Positions 54,496-64,000 of a DNA stretch of 64,000 nt are shown here, piece after piece. Made by a program: the position numbers and the translations under genes. The notes under the pieces were generated by a model. That model worked only from the letters and a program-made list of their open reading frames with translations. It did not search any database and had not been told where the DNA came from. The stretch lies in NCBI GenBank assembly GCA_949825065.1, contig OX463848.1, forward strand, positions 27,676,699-27,740,698, in the 5' to 3' direction. The stretch's first letter is position 1. Every line of letters begins with the position of its first letter. The stretch is from Odontocerum albicorne. Its lineage: Eukaryota; Arthropoda; Insecta; Trichoptera; Odontoceridae.

Positions 54496-54804
54496 AACCA
54501 TTATCTAAATGAGTTATTGCTTGACCAGTTGCATATACGAGTATAAGCTAATGTGAACTTGATTTGGTGCCATTTTAAACCATTATCTAAATGAGTTATT
54601 GCTTGACCAGTTGCATATATATGCTAATGTGAACTTGACCAGTTGCATATACTCGTATAAGCTAATGTGAACTTGATTTGGTGCCATTTTAAACCATTAT
54701 CTAAATGAGTTATTGCTTGACCAGTTGCATATATAAGCTAATGTGAACTTGACCAATTGCATATACTCGTATAAGCTAATGTGAACTTGATTTGGTGCCA
54801 TTTT
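54496..54804 (+). repeat. Three tandem units (81, 114 and 114 bp) with variable TA sites
   Basis: Units start with AACCATTATCTAAATGAGTT (54496, 54577, 54691) and end TTGATTTGGTGCCATTTT. Inside, a shorter piece GACCAGTTGCATATA ... AAGCTAATGTGAACTT occurs once in unit one and twice in units two and three, five sites in all. The sites read GCATA-TA-TAAGC (empty, or TATGC) or carry an extra CGAGTA or CTCGTA. Confidence 0.92.
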
Positions 54805-54929
54805 CTTATCTTATACATTTAAAAAAACCTTCCTTTTTACAAAAGTTACCTGTTTTAAACTCCAAATAATATTCACTTTACTGCAGTTGTTGAAGTTATT
54901 TTTATGGTGCTAATCTCTTTTTACCAAAC

Positions 54930-55035
54930 AGAAAGACATTAAAGAGGCTTTTTGTCAAATCCTTTTAAAAAATCGGGTTCCAATGGGAATAAAACCCGCT
55001 ATCTCTAGGTTGGAAAACAGACATCCTAGTCTCGA
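54930..55035 (-). mobile_element. SINE type 1, head and part of body
   Basis: The plus strand shows the B-box complement (CAATGGGAATAAAACCCGC) and a worn A-box region (CATCCTAGTCTCGAAC). The tail is missing. Confidence 0.5.
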
Positions 55036-55918
55036 ACAAAAAAATGTAATGATCAACCTCACTACAAGTGCAATCTTTCAAATCAATCTTTATTTAAGTA
55101 GCCACTTTTCAAAGTGGCACGATTGCTTATGCATCGTCACCATACGCTGTGTATGTTTTATTTTAAATTTTAAGTCGCATTTTGTCCTTTGGTGTAGGAA
55201 AAAAGCATCAAACGCCGAAAAAAACATTTTTTTCTGTTACATCTTTAAAATGTTGCTGTTAAATCGCTCAAACAATTTGGATGAACAATGACCAAAAAAT
55301 AATTACCTTTCATTTACATTAAACACGTTTGGAATGACGTAAGCAACAAAAATGTTGTCCAAAAACATATCTGAAATACAAAACAACTTTAAAGACAACA
55401 AATTATTTTCAATAAACGCAAAGTATTATAGCAAGAATTCAAAACAAGATTAACGAGTATCTTCTCAACTTTCCATTATAACCGCTTTAGTTTGAATCAA
55501 TCGAAAAAGTTAATTTTCCTCTCGTAAATGGTTCAAGTTCTATGGTTATAATCCATTAAATACTTAATTTCATTATAATCCGCATGTGTCTCAAACATAG
55601 CAAGTTGCGTGTGTCAGGGAGATTACGGTTTTATAAGTTGTCAAGCTAGTTTGATTGATTTTTCGTTTACTTTCAAAGTGAATAAATAAAATCGGTAGGA
55701 TTAGGTTCGACTGGCTTCGGAAACTTTTGATCCATTTACCAACTCACCTGATAATTTAACTGAGTTTGTGTCCTACCTAGAAATTCGATAAATCAATAAT
55801 GGTGGTTTAAACAAATTATATTTCTTTACAAATAATATTTTATTTCATTGTTAATTATTTAAGTATTAAATTATAATACATTTTCGTTATATGCGAGTAC
55901 GTTTTAATCTAGGAAATT
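55036..55918. other. AT-rich non-coding DNA
   Basis: Nothing recognised. Confidence 0.45.
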
Positions 55919-56066
55919 TTATATGGTAATATACCAACATGGAAGATTTAAAAAAGGTTTTACAAGAAAACCAGACAGGAACCCTTAAAAAAATTATGTC
56001 AACGTAAATCGAATTCATAAACCTTGTGCTGTAAGATTAGTGCATTACCAACTAAGCCATGAAGGT
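55919..56066 (-). mobile_element. SINE type 1
   Basis: The tail complement (TTATATGGTAATATACCAAC) is followed by body (AAAACCAGACAGGAACCC), B-box complement (AAATCGAATTCATAAACC) and A-box complement (ACCAACTAAGCCATGAAGG). Confidence 0.65.
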
Positions 56067-56289
56067 AATCTTGTCTTGTCTAAATTATCTTTAGGAAGTT
56101 TTAAACTGTGATTTTATCATTTAAATTTATATGTAGACAAAAAAATGTTGAAAAAATCTCGATCATCATAATAAAAAATTTCTTCATTTTATTACGTCGT
56201 CAGAATACGTAGATCTTAAATCTAATTTGTAAAACAAATTCTTTCTGGGATCTGGACTGCAAGCTATATTTGGATGTACTAGATAGACC

Positions 56290-56830
56290 TCTTCGACTAG
56301 ACATTCCACTTTCGTGTGGATTGATGTACGACTGGAGAGCGTACCTGGGCAACATCCTAGCATCGAATCCTTATCCAGCGATAAACTTAAGAGTCCCCCT
56401 AGGAGCGGGTCAGCAGCTATTACAAAACTAAATGACAAAGTATTTTACAGCAGAGATATCTCTCAGTTAACTAAGTTATCTACAAAGCTGCAGTCTTTCC
56501 TACATTTACATATGGGTTAAATGTTTGAGTTCCTTAAAGGAGACGTATTCTACAAGCGTTTCCTTGGCCGCATTCTTTGGATCCACTGGAGTCATTATGA
56601 TTTATATAATATGCTATTGTAATTGAGGAAAACCGGCATGTGATAAACATGGGCAATCACAGACTCCCAAAACGAATGATTCGTATGTCTATGAAGTCTA
56701 CGAAAGAGAATGCGCATATAAAATTGGGTTGTTCTCTCACAGAAAATCACATAATCGGCATGAAGGAGCAGCTCAAGATTGACGTTGAAATAGAAGAGAT
56801 CCTAGACTACATGGCTCAGCAAAAAAGATG
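56290..56830 (+). other. Possible host coding remnants, unrecognised
   Basis: A GC-richer stretch with several plus-strand pieces that look more protein-like than the background. One is at 56314-56520 (WIDVRLESVPGQHPSIESLS then SAAITKLNDKVFYSRDISQL). The second, at about 56543-56612, would be a hydrophobic helix (SVSLAAFFGSTGVIMIYIIC) ending at a possible splice donor (GTAATTG). The third begins after CAATCACAG at about 56661 (TPKTNDSYVYEVYERECAYK). They lie in different frames with in-frame stops between. They could be tiny exons of a single-pass membrane protein, a decayed retrocopy or chance. I recognise no family. Confidence 0.2.
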
Positions 56831-57398
56831 ACTAAACATATCAAAAGTCAGTCCCTGAAAATACCCTGGAATGACTCAAATGCCGGAGTTATCTAATACA
56901 AAAGTTTTTTCCCCGGTTTTCGTTTATCTTTCATTCTGCCATATGTTTTTATTAAATTATTAATGCTTTTCTTGATGGTGTATTTTCCATTACCGAGGCA
57001 AAGTGGATTTTCATTGCACCACAGAAAGAAAAATCTCTTTAACGCGACAAATAAGCCGGCTGTTTCTGTTTTATTTTATATGAAGCAATTTCCTCGAAGG
57101 CTTAAGTCTTCCTCTATCTGCAATGCCTTGGAGACAACACGAAAATACGAAGAAATACAGCAAAACAGAAAATATCAAGCAGATGTTTTTATTAACTTAG
57201 CAGGTGGTGGTGAGAATATAATATATTTTATTTACAGCTGGGTCTTCTTTTGAGATGAAAATAATTTTATGCGGTCAGTAGTAAAGAATAAAAAGCAGAC
57301 GCGAAACCCTTTCTCTTGAGTGTCGATATTTATTTAGCGATGTAAGTCTTTTGGAGTTTGGAGTACTGCATATATTTGCCTCAATCTGTCAACACATT
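56831..57398. other. Non-coding, one unexplained open frame
   Basis: A 96-codon open frame at 56963-57253, partly GC-richer, has no recognisable motif. It is flanked by AG and GT dinucleotides, which prove little. Otherwise nothing. Confidence 0.3.
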
Positions 57399-57540
57399 GA
57401 GGCTAAAGTTGTGACGTAATTGGTAAGACGTCATTCTTCCAATGCGGACCCGACTTCAGTTGGTACCCAATTTTGTACCAAAAGATTCCAGTCTGGTTTT
57501 AACTTTAAGTCTCTTTTACATATTTCTTGTTGGTTAGAGA
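57399..57540 (+). mobile_element. SINE type 1, 3'-truncated
   Basis: Head (GAGGCTAAAGTTGTGACGTA, ATTGGTAAGACGTC), body (AGATTCCAGTCTGGTTTTAA) and the start of the tail (CATATTTCTTGTTGGTTAGA). The B-box region is poor. Confidence 0.6.
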
Positions 57541-57824
57541 TGTAAGATCATTAGGAATTGTTTATTTTCAATCCATAGAAAACAACAATCCCGAACGATG
57601 ACTAAAACACAGTTGTTCAAATCCGAAAAAACTTTAATAAAAAAGTCATGGAAACCGTCGAACATATTATAACCTAAAATTAAATAATTAATTCTCTTAT
57701 AAATATCATTTACTCTTTGTTGTTTTTTTACATTCGTGTGGAATATTGTTTTCATTTTATACGAGTGTGTCAGCTGCAGTTTTTTTTAAATAATAAATTG
57801 CCTATCATCATGTCTTATTCTTTG

Positions 57825-57900
57825 TATGGTCCTCACATGAATGACACATGTGAGGACCATAGAAATATATTATTTGTATGGTCCTCACATGAATGACATC
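57825..57900. repeat. Perfect 15-bp hairpin plus a third copy of its arm
   Basis: TATGGTCCTCACATG (57825-57839), loop AATGACA, then its exact reverse complement (57847-57861). At 57877-57900 the arm and loop recur as TATGGTCCTCACATGAATGA then CATC. A direct repeat and an inverted repeat of the same 15-mer therefore lie within 76 bp. Confidence 0.92.
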
Positions 57901-58544
57901 CTTCTAGTGTTAAGCTTGCGGCTGGGCAACTTTGGATGTAACATTTTTTGCTTTATGAATATCACTTTGATTGTAATTTATTTGACCTCAAGTTTATTTT
58001 ACAAATAAAAAAAACGTATGAGTCACATGAAATTTTATTATGTAACACCGAGTTATGCAAGTATTTACAATTACTCAAAATCTGTTAATTAAAGAAAAAT
58101 CTTGAAGATTTTGCAAATGTTGAAATATTAGTCATTCGAAACTTCTTAGAAACTCGATTCCATGATTTTTACGAATATCTTAGTTTATTTCCCATGACTT
58201 ATCAAAGCTTAATATTTTTTGTATATTATATTTGGAAATTTTCTATACATTTTTCTCGTTTTCCAATAAAAGCCTAAAAACATCTCGGTTCTATACTGAT
58301 AGCATGCAGGCTTGTCGAGTTTATCTATCTTATGAAATATGAGAAGTGAACATCGATTTGTCTCCCATTATCTCAATTCTTATCCTTTTGGGCTGATGGA
58401 TGTGATCCTTTGTCGTTTTTATTATCCACTATGTTGCACATATTGGTTTACATACGGAATATTAATAAATTCTATATGAGTTCTATATGATTTATTGCAC
58501 CATATCAACAACAAAAAAAGGTTCTGTTAAAAACAACGTTGCTA
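57901..58544. other. AT-rich non-coding DNA
   Basis: Nothing recognised. Confidence 0.45.
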
Positions 58545-58712
58545 AAAAATGTGATAGTATACACTATTAAAAATGTGATAGTATACACTATTGAAAATGT
58601 GATAGTATACACAATTGAAAATGTGATAGTATACACTATTGAAAATGTGATAGTATACACTATTGAAAATATGATAGTATACACTATTGAAAATGTGATA
58701 GTATACTCTATT
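58545..58712 (+). repeat. Minisatellite, 7 x 24 bp
   Basis: Unit GAAAATGTGATAGTATACAC then TATT, seven head-to-tail copies with one or two substitutions each and no length change. The period, a multiple of three, leaves an open frame (repeating VIVYTIEN) that I take to be incidental. GATAGTATACACTAT is a near-palindrome. Confidence 0.95.
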
Positions 58713-61700
58713 GAAAATAATTAATACATAGCTCTGATGTTAACCTTCAATAATTCTGAAAAAAAATATGTTCAAATTTAAAACGTTTGATTAAAATAAT
58801 TATTTTTTCCGAGACTGGATTTATTTTAAAATTGAAAATTTCAGTAATAAAATTAAGTTTATTATGTAATGAGCTGCAAAAAATTAACAATTCCTTAATG
58901 AAAAAAAAATTCTGACCGTTACATACAAAACAAGCAGAACTGCAAAAATATCTAATTGCATTCGGGTATTTATTCACAAGACACAAATAATAATTCGTTC
59001 ATATACTCATATATGATATGTTATGGAAAACCCTTGAATAGTTCTAAAACTTATATAAAAAACAAATTACTTATAAATCTTAAAAATAATTACTGTATTA
59101 CTTCAATAAAATAAAACGAGGTTGTTGGTATGAAATACGCTTGAAGCTCTCAAATTAAAAATCGATAAAACGTGACAAACAAGACTTTATTAAAATAAAA
59201 CAAATAAAACGAAATGTATTCTAAACTGTCACATCGAACATCAATAAAAAAATATCATCAAGAGATTACTAAAACGAAACAAATAATGAAAAAAACTATC
59301 TTCAAATGGTGAAATAATGTAAAAAGATAGAAAGCCCTTTCCAAAATTAAAAAGAAATGAAAAATACACTTTAAACTGTCAAATCGGAATTTAAAAAATA
59401 AAAAAAAAGCTTATCTTTTGGAGGTATTTGAGTCTTTTGTTCTTATTTTTAGCATAATGTTAGGAAAAGCGCAATATTTTCACAACTATCAAAACCTATT
59501 TTTCTTGATTAGGAAGATCAAAAATAATGAAGCCAATTCAAACTGATGGAAGAAAGCGAGTGAAAAACAGTTAAGGTATTCACTATTGTTTGCCATCAAA
59601 CCCTAAATAGAGGAGGACGACTTATTTAATAATATTTCATTCAAAATTAAATATCCTTCTGTAGTTGACACAAAATGAAATTCATCAAAATCTTAATTTC
59701 GCGTCTTGCCTCGACATAAATTTCCTCTTTATACTTCTATTTAAGGAGAATTTAAAATAATATGAAAGGATTTGGTCTCCTGTTTGCTTTTTATTATATT
59801 CGTACAAAATATTACAACGAAATTACGTTTTGAGTAAGGGTGCCCCTTTTGTTAACCTCTTAGGCCAGTCGTTCTTAACTCAAGATGCATTCTCCCCTTG
59901 AGAGCCAAGAACCCACGTTTGCGATATTCATTAAAATATTACTTTTTGTACAGTTGTGTGAGTAGCAATTTATAATAAAAAAATATTTTCAGTTACAAAT
60001 AGAGCTTTATTTTATGCGGATTAAGCAGAGCAAACAAACCACCAAACTTTTTATACAAACACTTACCGTAAAGTCATCTTTCAGGTTATGAATTAATTAT
60101 CTTCTATTCCTTGTACATCTAACTTTTCGTTTCTGCACAATCCGTTCCCAAATTTTCCCGAATTAACTTTTAAACGGGCGTCGTAAATGGTTTAATTTTC
60201 TTATTGGGATAAATATATCCGAAAAAACGTTAATATGTAACGTATCGATCAAACAACTCCAGTAAAATTGAATTTAAAAAATGAATTATTAACTTTTGAG
60301 TAATCTTAGTTAAAATCGTTTTTTCAACAAGCAAAGAGAGAAAAATATTATGCCTACATAACATCTTATTTCGAATTTATATTTAACGAATTTTACAAAA
60401 TTTATTTTCAAAAGTATGAGTGGGAATAAGATACACACTTGTATGCATGTTGAAAGGAAAATGTGGAGATTTTATGTAATGTTTCTCAAATTTTATCTTA
60501 CGCAACGTTTCTCAAATTTTCTGCGTACATGGACCATTGTTTTGTTCATTTAACCCATCAAAAACCAGTATGTTTGTGAAATTATATGAACAGTTGTAAA
60601 ACAAAGGGAACTGAGTTCAAATACTTGAACATTTTTTTAAAATTTCATGACAGAATTAGGAATGATAAACACAATTAAAATAAAACTACAAAATAAATCA
60701 TTAGAATTATGCATGCATTATTCTTATTAAAAGTTTTGTAAATTTTTTGCAACACGGTCCAGTAACAAACTAACAAAATTCGGAAACAATGGTTTCTTAA
60801 TAATATTTTTATTTTTCATCAACACCAATAGTGTCTCAATTAGTAAATATAAAAAGTCAATCCCACCAGAACTCAACGTTATTATGGGAGACGAAATACA
60901 CCACTATCCGGTGTGATCTACATTAGAAGATCGAAAGCTTTTTTATTTTTTTTATTTGCTCGACGTCACGTAGTGACGTAATGAAACTGAACGACGACGG
61001 ACTTATAATCCAACGTCATTAGAAAAGGAAAATTACTCTTAATGTAGTAAATATACTTATAAAGCGACTTAAGGCGTGGAGTTCAAATATCTTAGCAAGT
61101 TGCCAGTGCTTTCACATAGAACTTTAAGTGTAGCAAAACTATCATTTGACGCCATTAGATCGGACTATCCAATCGCTTCAAAAATGAACCGAAGCAAGGC
61201 TGAGTGGAGATCCCTTCGGGAATTATTGATTCGATTATCGGCACAGAACCACAAAATGTGATCTGCGGATTTATCCTATCGGCATCATACGGGTTTAATC
61301 AATGTACCCTTGATTGAAGCTTTCAAGTATTGTATGCGTGCCTATCAATAAATTTAAAAAGGAAAATTAGCCGTGAACATTTTGAGAAGTTGCTAGTTAT
61401 CGAAAAGCCTAAGAACCGCTGTCTTACAGCTTTCCCATTCTAAGAAGCTTATCAGGGCTGTGGTTACATTGTTTTATAAATCTCGTATCATTACTTTTTA
61501 ACAGACTTGTCCTGGAGCCTTAAACGATGGCGTACTTTTCAATTTATTTAGAACTGTTCCGACGGAGTCAAAGAGATGTCTGCGAGCATTGTTTGATATT
61601 GAAAGCAAAACTCTTATTTCGTAAAGAAAAAAGAGATGATAAAGTATATAAATAATGATATATGAAACCTTATTTGAAGAAACATAATAACAATATTTTG

Positions 61701-62004
61701 GTCTTTCTGGAGCGATAATGTGTGAGGAGTTGAGTTTCGCAAGATGTTTCCAGTTGTAGTTAAGTGTCACTGTTTGTCAGGTTGATGAGAGCGTGCAACG
61801 GGGTTTTTTGTGTTATCAAAAATCGGAAAGAAGTATCGATTTATTTTTTCATGCTAAATATCCTCAGTGAGATACAGGCAAAAGCCTAGTTTACTGGGGA
61901 TACGACAAATGAAAGGCAACAAACCCAGATCCATTAAAATTATATGTCCAAATCAAATTACCTGTTGTTTTTTTCTCAAATTGTGTATATTTCTTGTCAT
62001 GTGT
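58713..62004. other. Long AT-rich stretch, no recognised gene
   Basis: ACGTCACGTAGTGACGT at 60963-60979 is a perfect small palindrome. GC rises at 61060-61260, where an open frame reads SKLPVLSHRTLSVAKLSFDA then SKMNRSKAEWRSLRELLIRL and ends at 61261. I recognise no domain in it. No SINE, LINE or DNA transposon found. Confidence 0.4.
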
Positions 62005-62005
62005 A

Positions 62006-62045
<40 letters not shown>
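62005..62045 (+). repeat. Poly(A) tract, about 38 bases
   Basis: TGTGTAATAA runs into an uninterrupted A-run. It could be the tail of a retroposed transcript, with AATAAA just before it, but I could not identify the body upstream. Length is prone to sequencing error. Confidence 0.8.
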
Positions 62046-62047
<2 letters not shown>

Positions 62048-62204
62048 GTTTTATACATTAGAGCTCACTAGACCGTTACTCATTATTTGTCATTCACTAC
62101 ATTGCACACTTTTTATATAAGTTTTTTTATGAATGGAAAAAGTGAATAAAAATTAACCTTCAAACAGAAAAAAATAATTATTAAAATGTCGGTAACTTTT
62201 TATA

Positions 62205-62475
62205 TGTATGACGTACAATGCATTGGATCAAGTTGAAGAATTTCGCTATTTGGGAAGCGTATTTTTGAGGAAAAGTAAAATGGTGAAAGATGTTGGTAAC
62301 AAGGTCAATGGTGCACTTAGCATTATTTTTTGCCAATAAATAAAACGCAAATTCTACATAAATTAATGTACATAGTGGCTTGATTTATGAATGCGAAACT
62401 TTGGCATTGGTGAATAATGTGATATTAATTCGCGCCTTGTATAGAATGTCTGAAATTTCAATTTTGCATAGAGTA
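62205..62475 (+). pseudogene. LINE reverse-transcriptase fragment
   Basis: One frame gives DQVEEFRYLGSVFLRKSKMV then KDVGNKVNGALSIIF and a stop. A shifted frame continues HSGLIYECETLALVNN, equivalent to the LYG.ETW.L block. The order (EFRYLGS, KVNGAL, YECETLAL) is that of the segment just upstream of the 6655-7180 type fragment in intact LINEs, so both probably come from the same family. Stops and a frameshift show it is dead. Confidence 0.75.
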
Positions 62476-62487
62476 AATATTATTTAT

Positions 62488-62568
62488 TTACTTAACACTT
62501 TTATTGCAAATACAAAATGGTGGGCGTATTGCGAGGTGTCAATCTCTTCCAACCAAATAGATAAATAA
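62488..62568 (-). mobile_element. SINE type 1 tail fragment
   Basis: AATGGTGGGCGTATTGCGAG and GTCAATCTCTTCCAACCAAA match the complement of the tail region. Confidence 0.5.
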
Positions 62569-62857
62569 TGGTTGGATAGAAGATTTGTACGAGGTGGACA
62601 TTAAAAGTCAAATTCAGAGTGAGTTTCAAACGACTTAAAAGATGAAGAAGAGAAAACAGAAAGAGAAGTGTGGAAGGAAATACTTGGAGAAATTTTAACT
62701 GAGGGAAAGGTAAGTAAGAAGTATGAGAATCTGGAAAGTATGTATGATGATCTATATGTGAAGGAGATAAAAAAAACTATATACATGGATAGAAAGACAT
62801 GGATATCTGTGATGGGGTGTACGTTTTAGCTAATGTTATATATAATAAAACTAATGG
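62569..62857. other. Non-coding, purine-rich
   Basis: GAAGATGAAGAAGAGAAAAC-type sequence; nothing recognised. Confidence 0.4.
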
Positions 62858-63018
62858 GTTCATGCTAAAGTGGAAATCTCTTCCAACTAACCAGAAATAT
62901 ATTAAATACGCCTCAAATGAAAACTTGACAAATATAAATAATTTGAGTACCAATGGGAATCAAACCCGCAATTCTCGGTTTAAATACAGGCGTCTTATTA
63001 ATACGTTCACGGAAGGCG
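62858..63018 (-). mobile_element. SINE type 1
   Basis: Complement of tail (GGAAATCTCTTCCAACTAAC), body, B box (CAATGGGAATCAAACCCGC) and worn A box (CGTTCACGGAAGGC). Confidence 0.65.
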
Positions 63019-63229
63019 GGGTTTTTTTTCATTTTACTTTCGTATTTTAATTGTGTCAAGTATCATTTTAATTCATTTACTTTCAAGTATCTGTCATGAA
63101 TTATTTCTAACGATAATGGACTATTCGTGAAAAAAAGTATAAGTCCCTATATTTTTAAAGGCCTCCTGCAGTATAAATAAGTAAAACAAATATTTTATTT
63201 TGCCATTTATTATTTCTGTTCATATTACT

Positions 63230-63440
63230 ATTGCACTGCAAGACCCTTTACGTACTGTCGACCAGTCGCCGGCGACTGTACTATCTATAGTAAAATATGG
63301 GTGCTTACGCATGTGGTCGTCGGGTCGCCCAAACGACCAGCGAGACGGACAGGCGACCAGCCGGTCGCCGCAACCATTAGAAGCACGGGTTTGAATGGAC
63401 GCTTTCACACGACGAACGACTTTCGAGGCGAGGCCTTAAG
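63230..63440. other. GC-rich patch with dense GTCGCC/CGACCAG words
   Basis: An abrupt GC-rich island in AT-rich DNA: GTCGACCAGTCGCCGGCGAC, GGTCGTCGGGTCGCC, CGACCAGCGAGACGGACAGG, CGACCAGCCGGTCGCCGC. Many small inverted words suggest a terminal part of a DNA transposon (for example a PIF/Harbinger-type MITE), but I cannot define its ends. Opposing open frames here follow from composition. Confidence 0.4.
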
Positions 63441-63498
63441 GGACAGTGTGGGTTGAGGAGGAATAAATAGTTTATTTATATAATTGATGAACGATGAC

Positions 63499-63697
63499 AA
63501 TCTCCTTGGCTTAGTTAATTAAACACCTGTCTTCCAGTCCGGGGTTATAGATTGAATTTCCATGGTGCGCAATTTTATTCAAAAACGGTTCCAGACTAGT
63601 TTTCAATTAAAGTTTGTTTAAACTTTCTTGTTGACTGTGAGAGATGGTCATAAACTTGCCAGGTTTTAGTATTTACAGCGAAAGTGTAATACAATGC
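63499..63697 (+). mobile_element. SINE type 1, full-length diverged copy
   Basis: Head (CAATCTCCTTGGCTTAGTTA), B-box region (TATAGATTGAATTTCCATGG), body (CCAGACTAGTTTTCAATTAA) and tail (TTGACTGTGAGAGATGGTCA, TTTACAGCGAAAGTGTAATA). Confidence 0.65.
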
Positions 63698-64000
63698 ATT
63701 TGAAAATTATTTTTAAGTATGAAGATAATTCAAGAGACTTTTTCAAACCACAAAAAGATTTATGAAAATATTTTTCATCAAGCTAGAAAATTAAAAACTG
63801 TTTATAAGACTAAAGCTCAGTTATTTTAAGGCTAAAGCATAGAGATCTCTTAGCGCGGTCCTGGAGAGGGAAATGCAAAGACCACTCTGAGATTTTAATT
63901 ATTCCATACAAAAGGAGCAAGCCCTAACACAGAGTGGGAGGCTTCTGAAGAACGTAGGGGAAGCGGAAGGGGCGCTTCTATTTAGGAAAAGGGCCTGGAA
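63698..64000. other. Non-coding to the window end
   Basis: GC-richer from about 63850 (GGTCCTGGAGAGGGAAATGC and onward); may be the start of a feature beyond the window. Confidence 0.35.

Noticed and set aside
58539..58724. 61-codon repetitive frame (VIVYTIEN repeats) as a gene
   Set aside because: It is a by-product of a 24-bp minisatellite in AT-rich DNA with no other coding sign.

Overview
This is an AT-rich, non-coding stretch of animal nuclear DNA, most likely arthropod. The main evidence is the transposon content: five mariner copies, two families of tRNA-derived SINEs, LINE reverse-transcriptase scraps, one hAT element and one large LTR retrotransposon. The general look recalls copepod (sea-louse type) DNA, but that is only an impression. 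I see no operons, no real rRNA or tRNA gene, no CRISPR array and no host gene that I can name. Nearly every coding trace belongs to a mobile element.

Layout. 1-6 kb: left-truncated mariner (1-526), SINE copies, a LINE scrap (4120-4335), a 376-bp mariner deletion derivative (5295-5670) and a SINE with a second body type (5776-6118). 6-15 kb: two reverse-strand LINE 3'-end fragments (6655-7180, 8225-8395), a cluster of SINEs and a 180-bp tandem duplication (14140-14496). 15-18 kb: a near-complete mariner (16331-17650) sitting in AT-rich DNA inside a second-type SINE. 18-36 kb: mostly AT-rich DNA with an orphan 156-codon ORF (20512-20982), foldback elements, a non-autonomous hAT with a perfect 8-bp target duplication (25823-26849), tandem repeats and more SINEs. 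36.27-45.34 kb: an LTR retrotransposon with two 1662-bp LTRs that read as identical, an intact gag and no pol. 46-64 kb: a perfect 25-bp-stem hairpin, an old full-length mariner pseudogene (50684-51943), another mariner deletion derivative (51988-52906), tandem repeats, a 24-bp minisatellite, a LINE scrap and more SINEs.

How parts relate. The mariner copies differ in terminal repeats and decay. At least two are internally deleted and could only have moved with transposase supplied in trans. The gag-only LTR element likewise needs pol from a relative. The SINEs share a tRNA-like head with Pol III A and B boxes but carry two unrelated bodies.

The most unusual signal is an 8-mer, TACTCGTA / TACGAGTA, present 25 times. 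At 54.5-54.8 kb, five copies of one tandemly repeated site are either empty (TA) or filled (TA-CGAG-TA or TA-CTCG-TA). This is what cut-and-paste excision scars of a TA-targeting transposon with CGAG...CTCG ends would look like. The mariner at 51988-52906 has exactly those ends.
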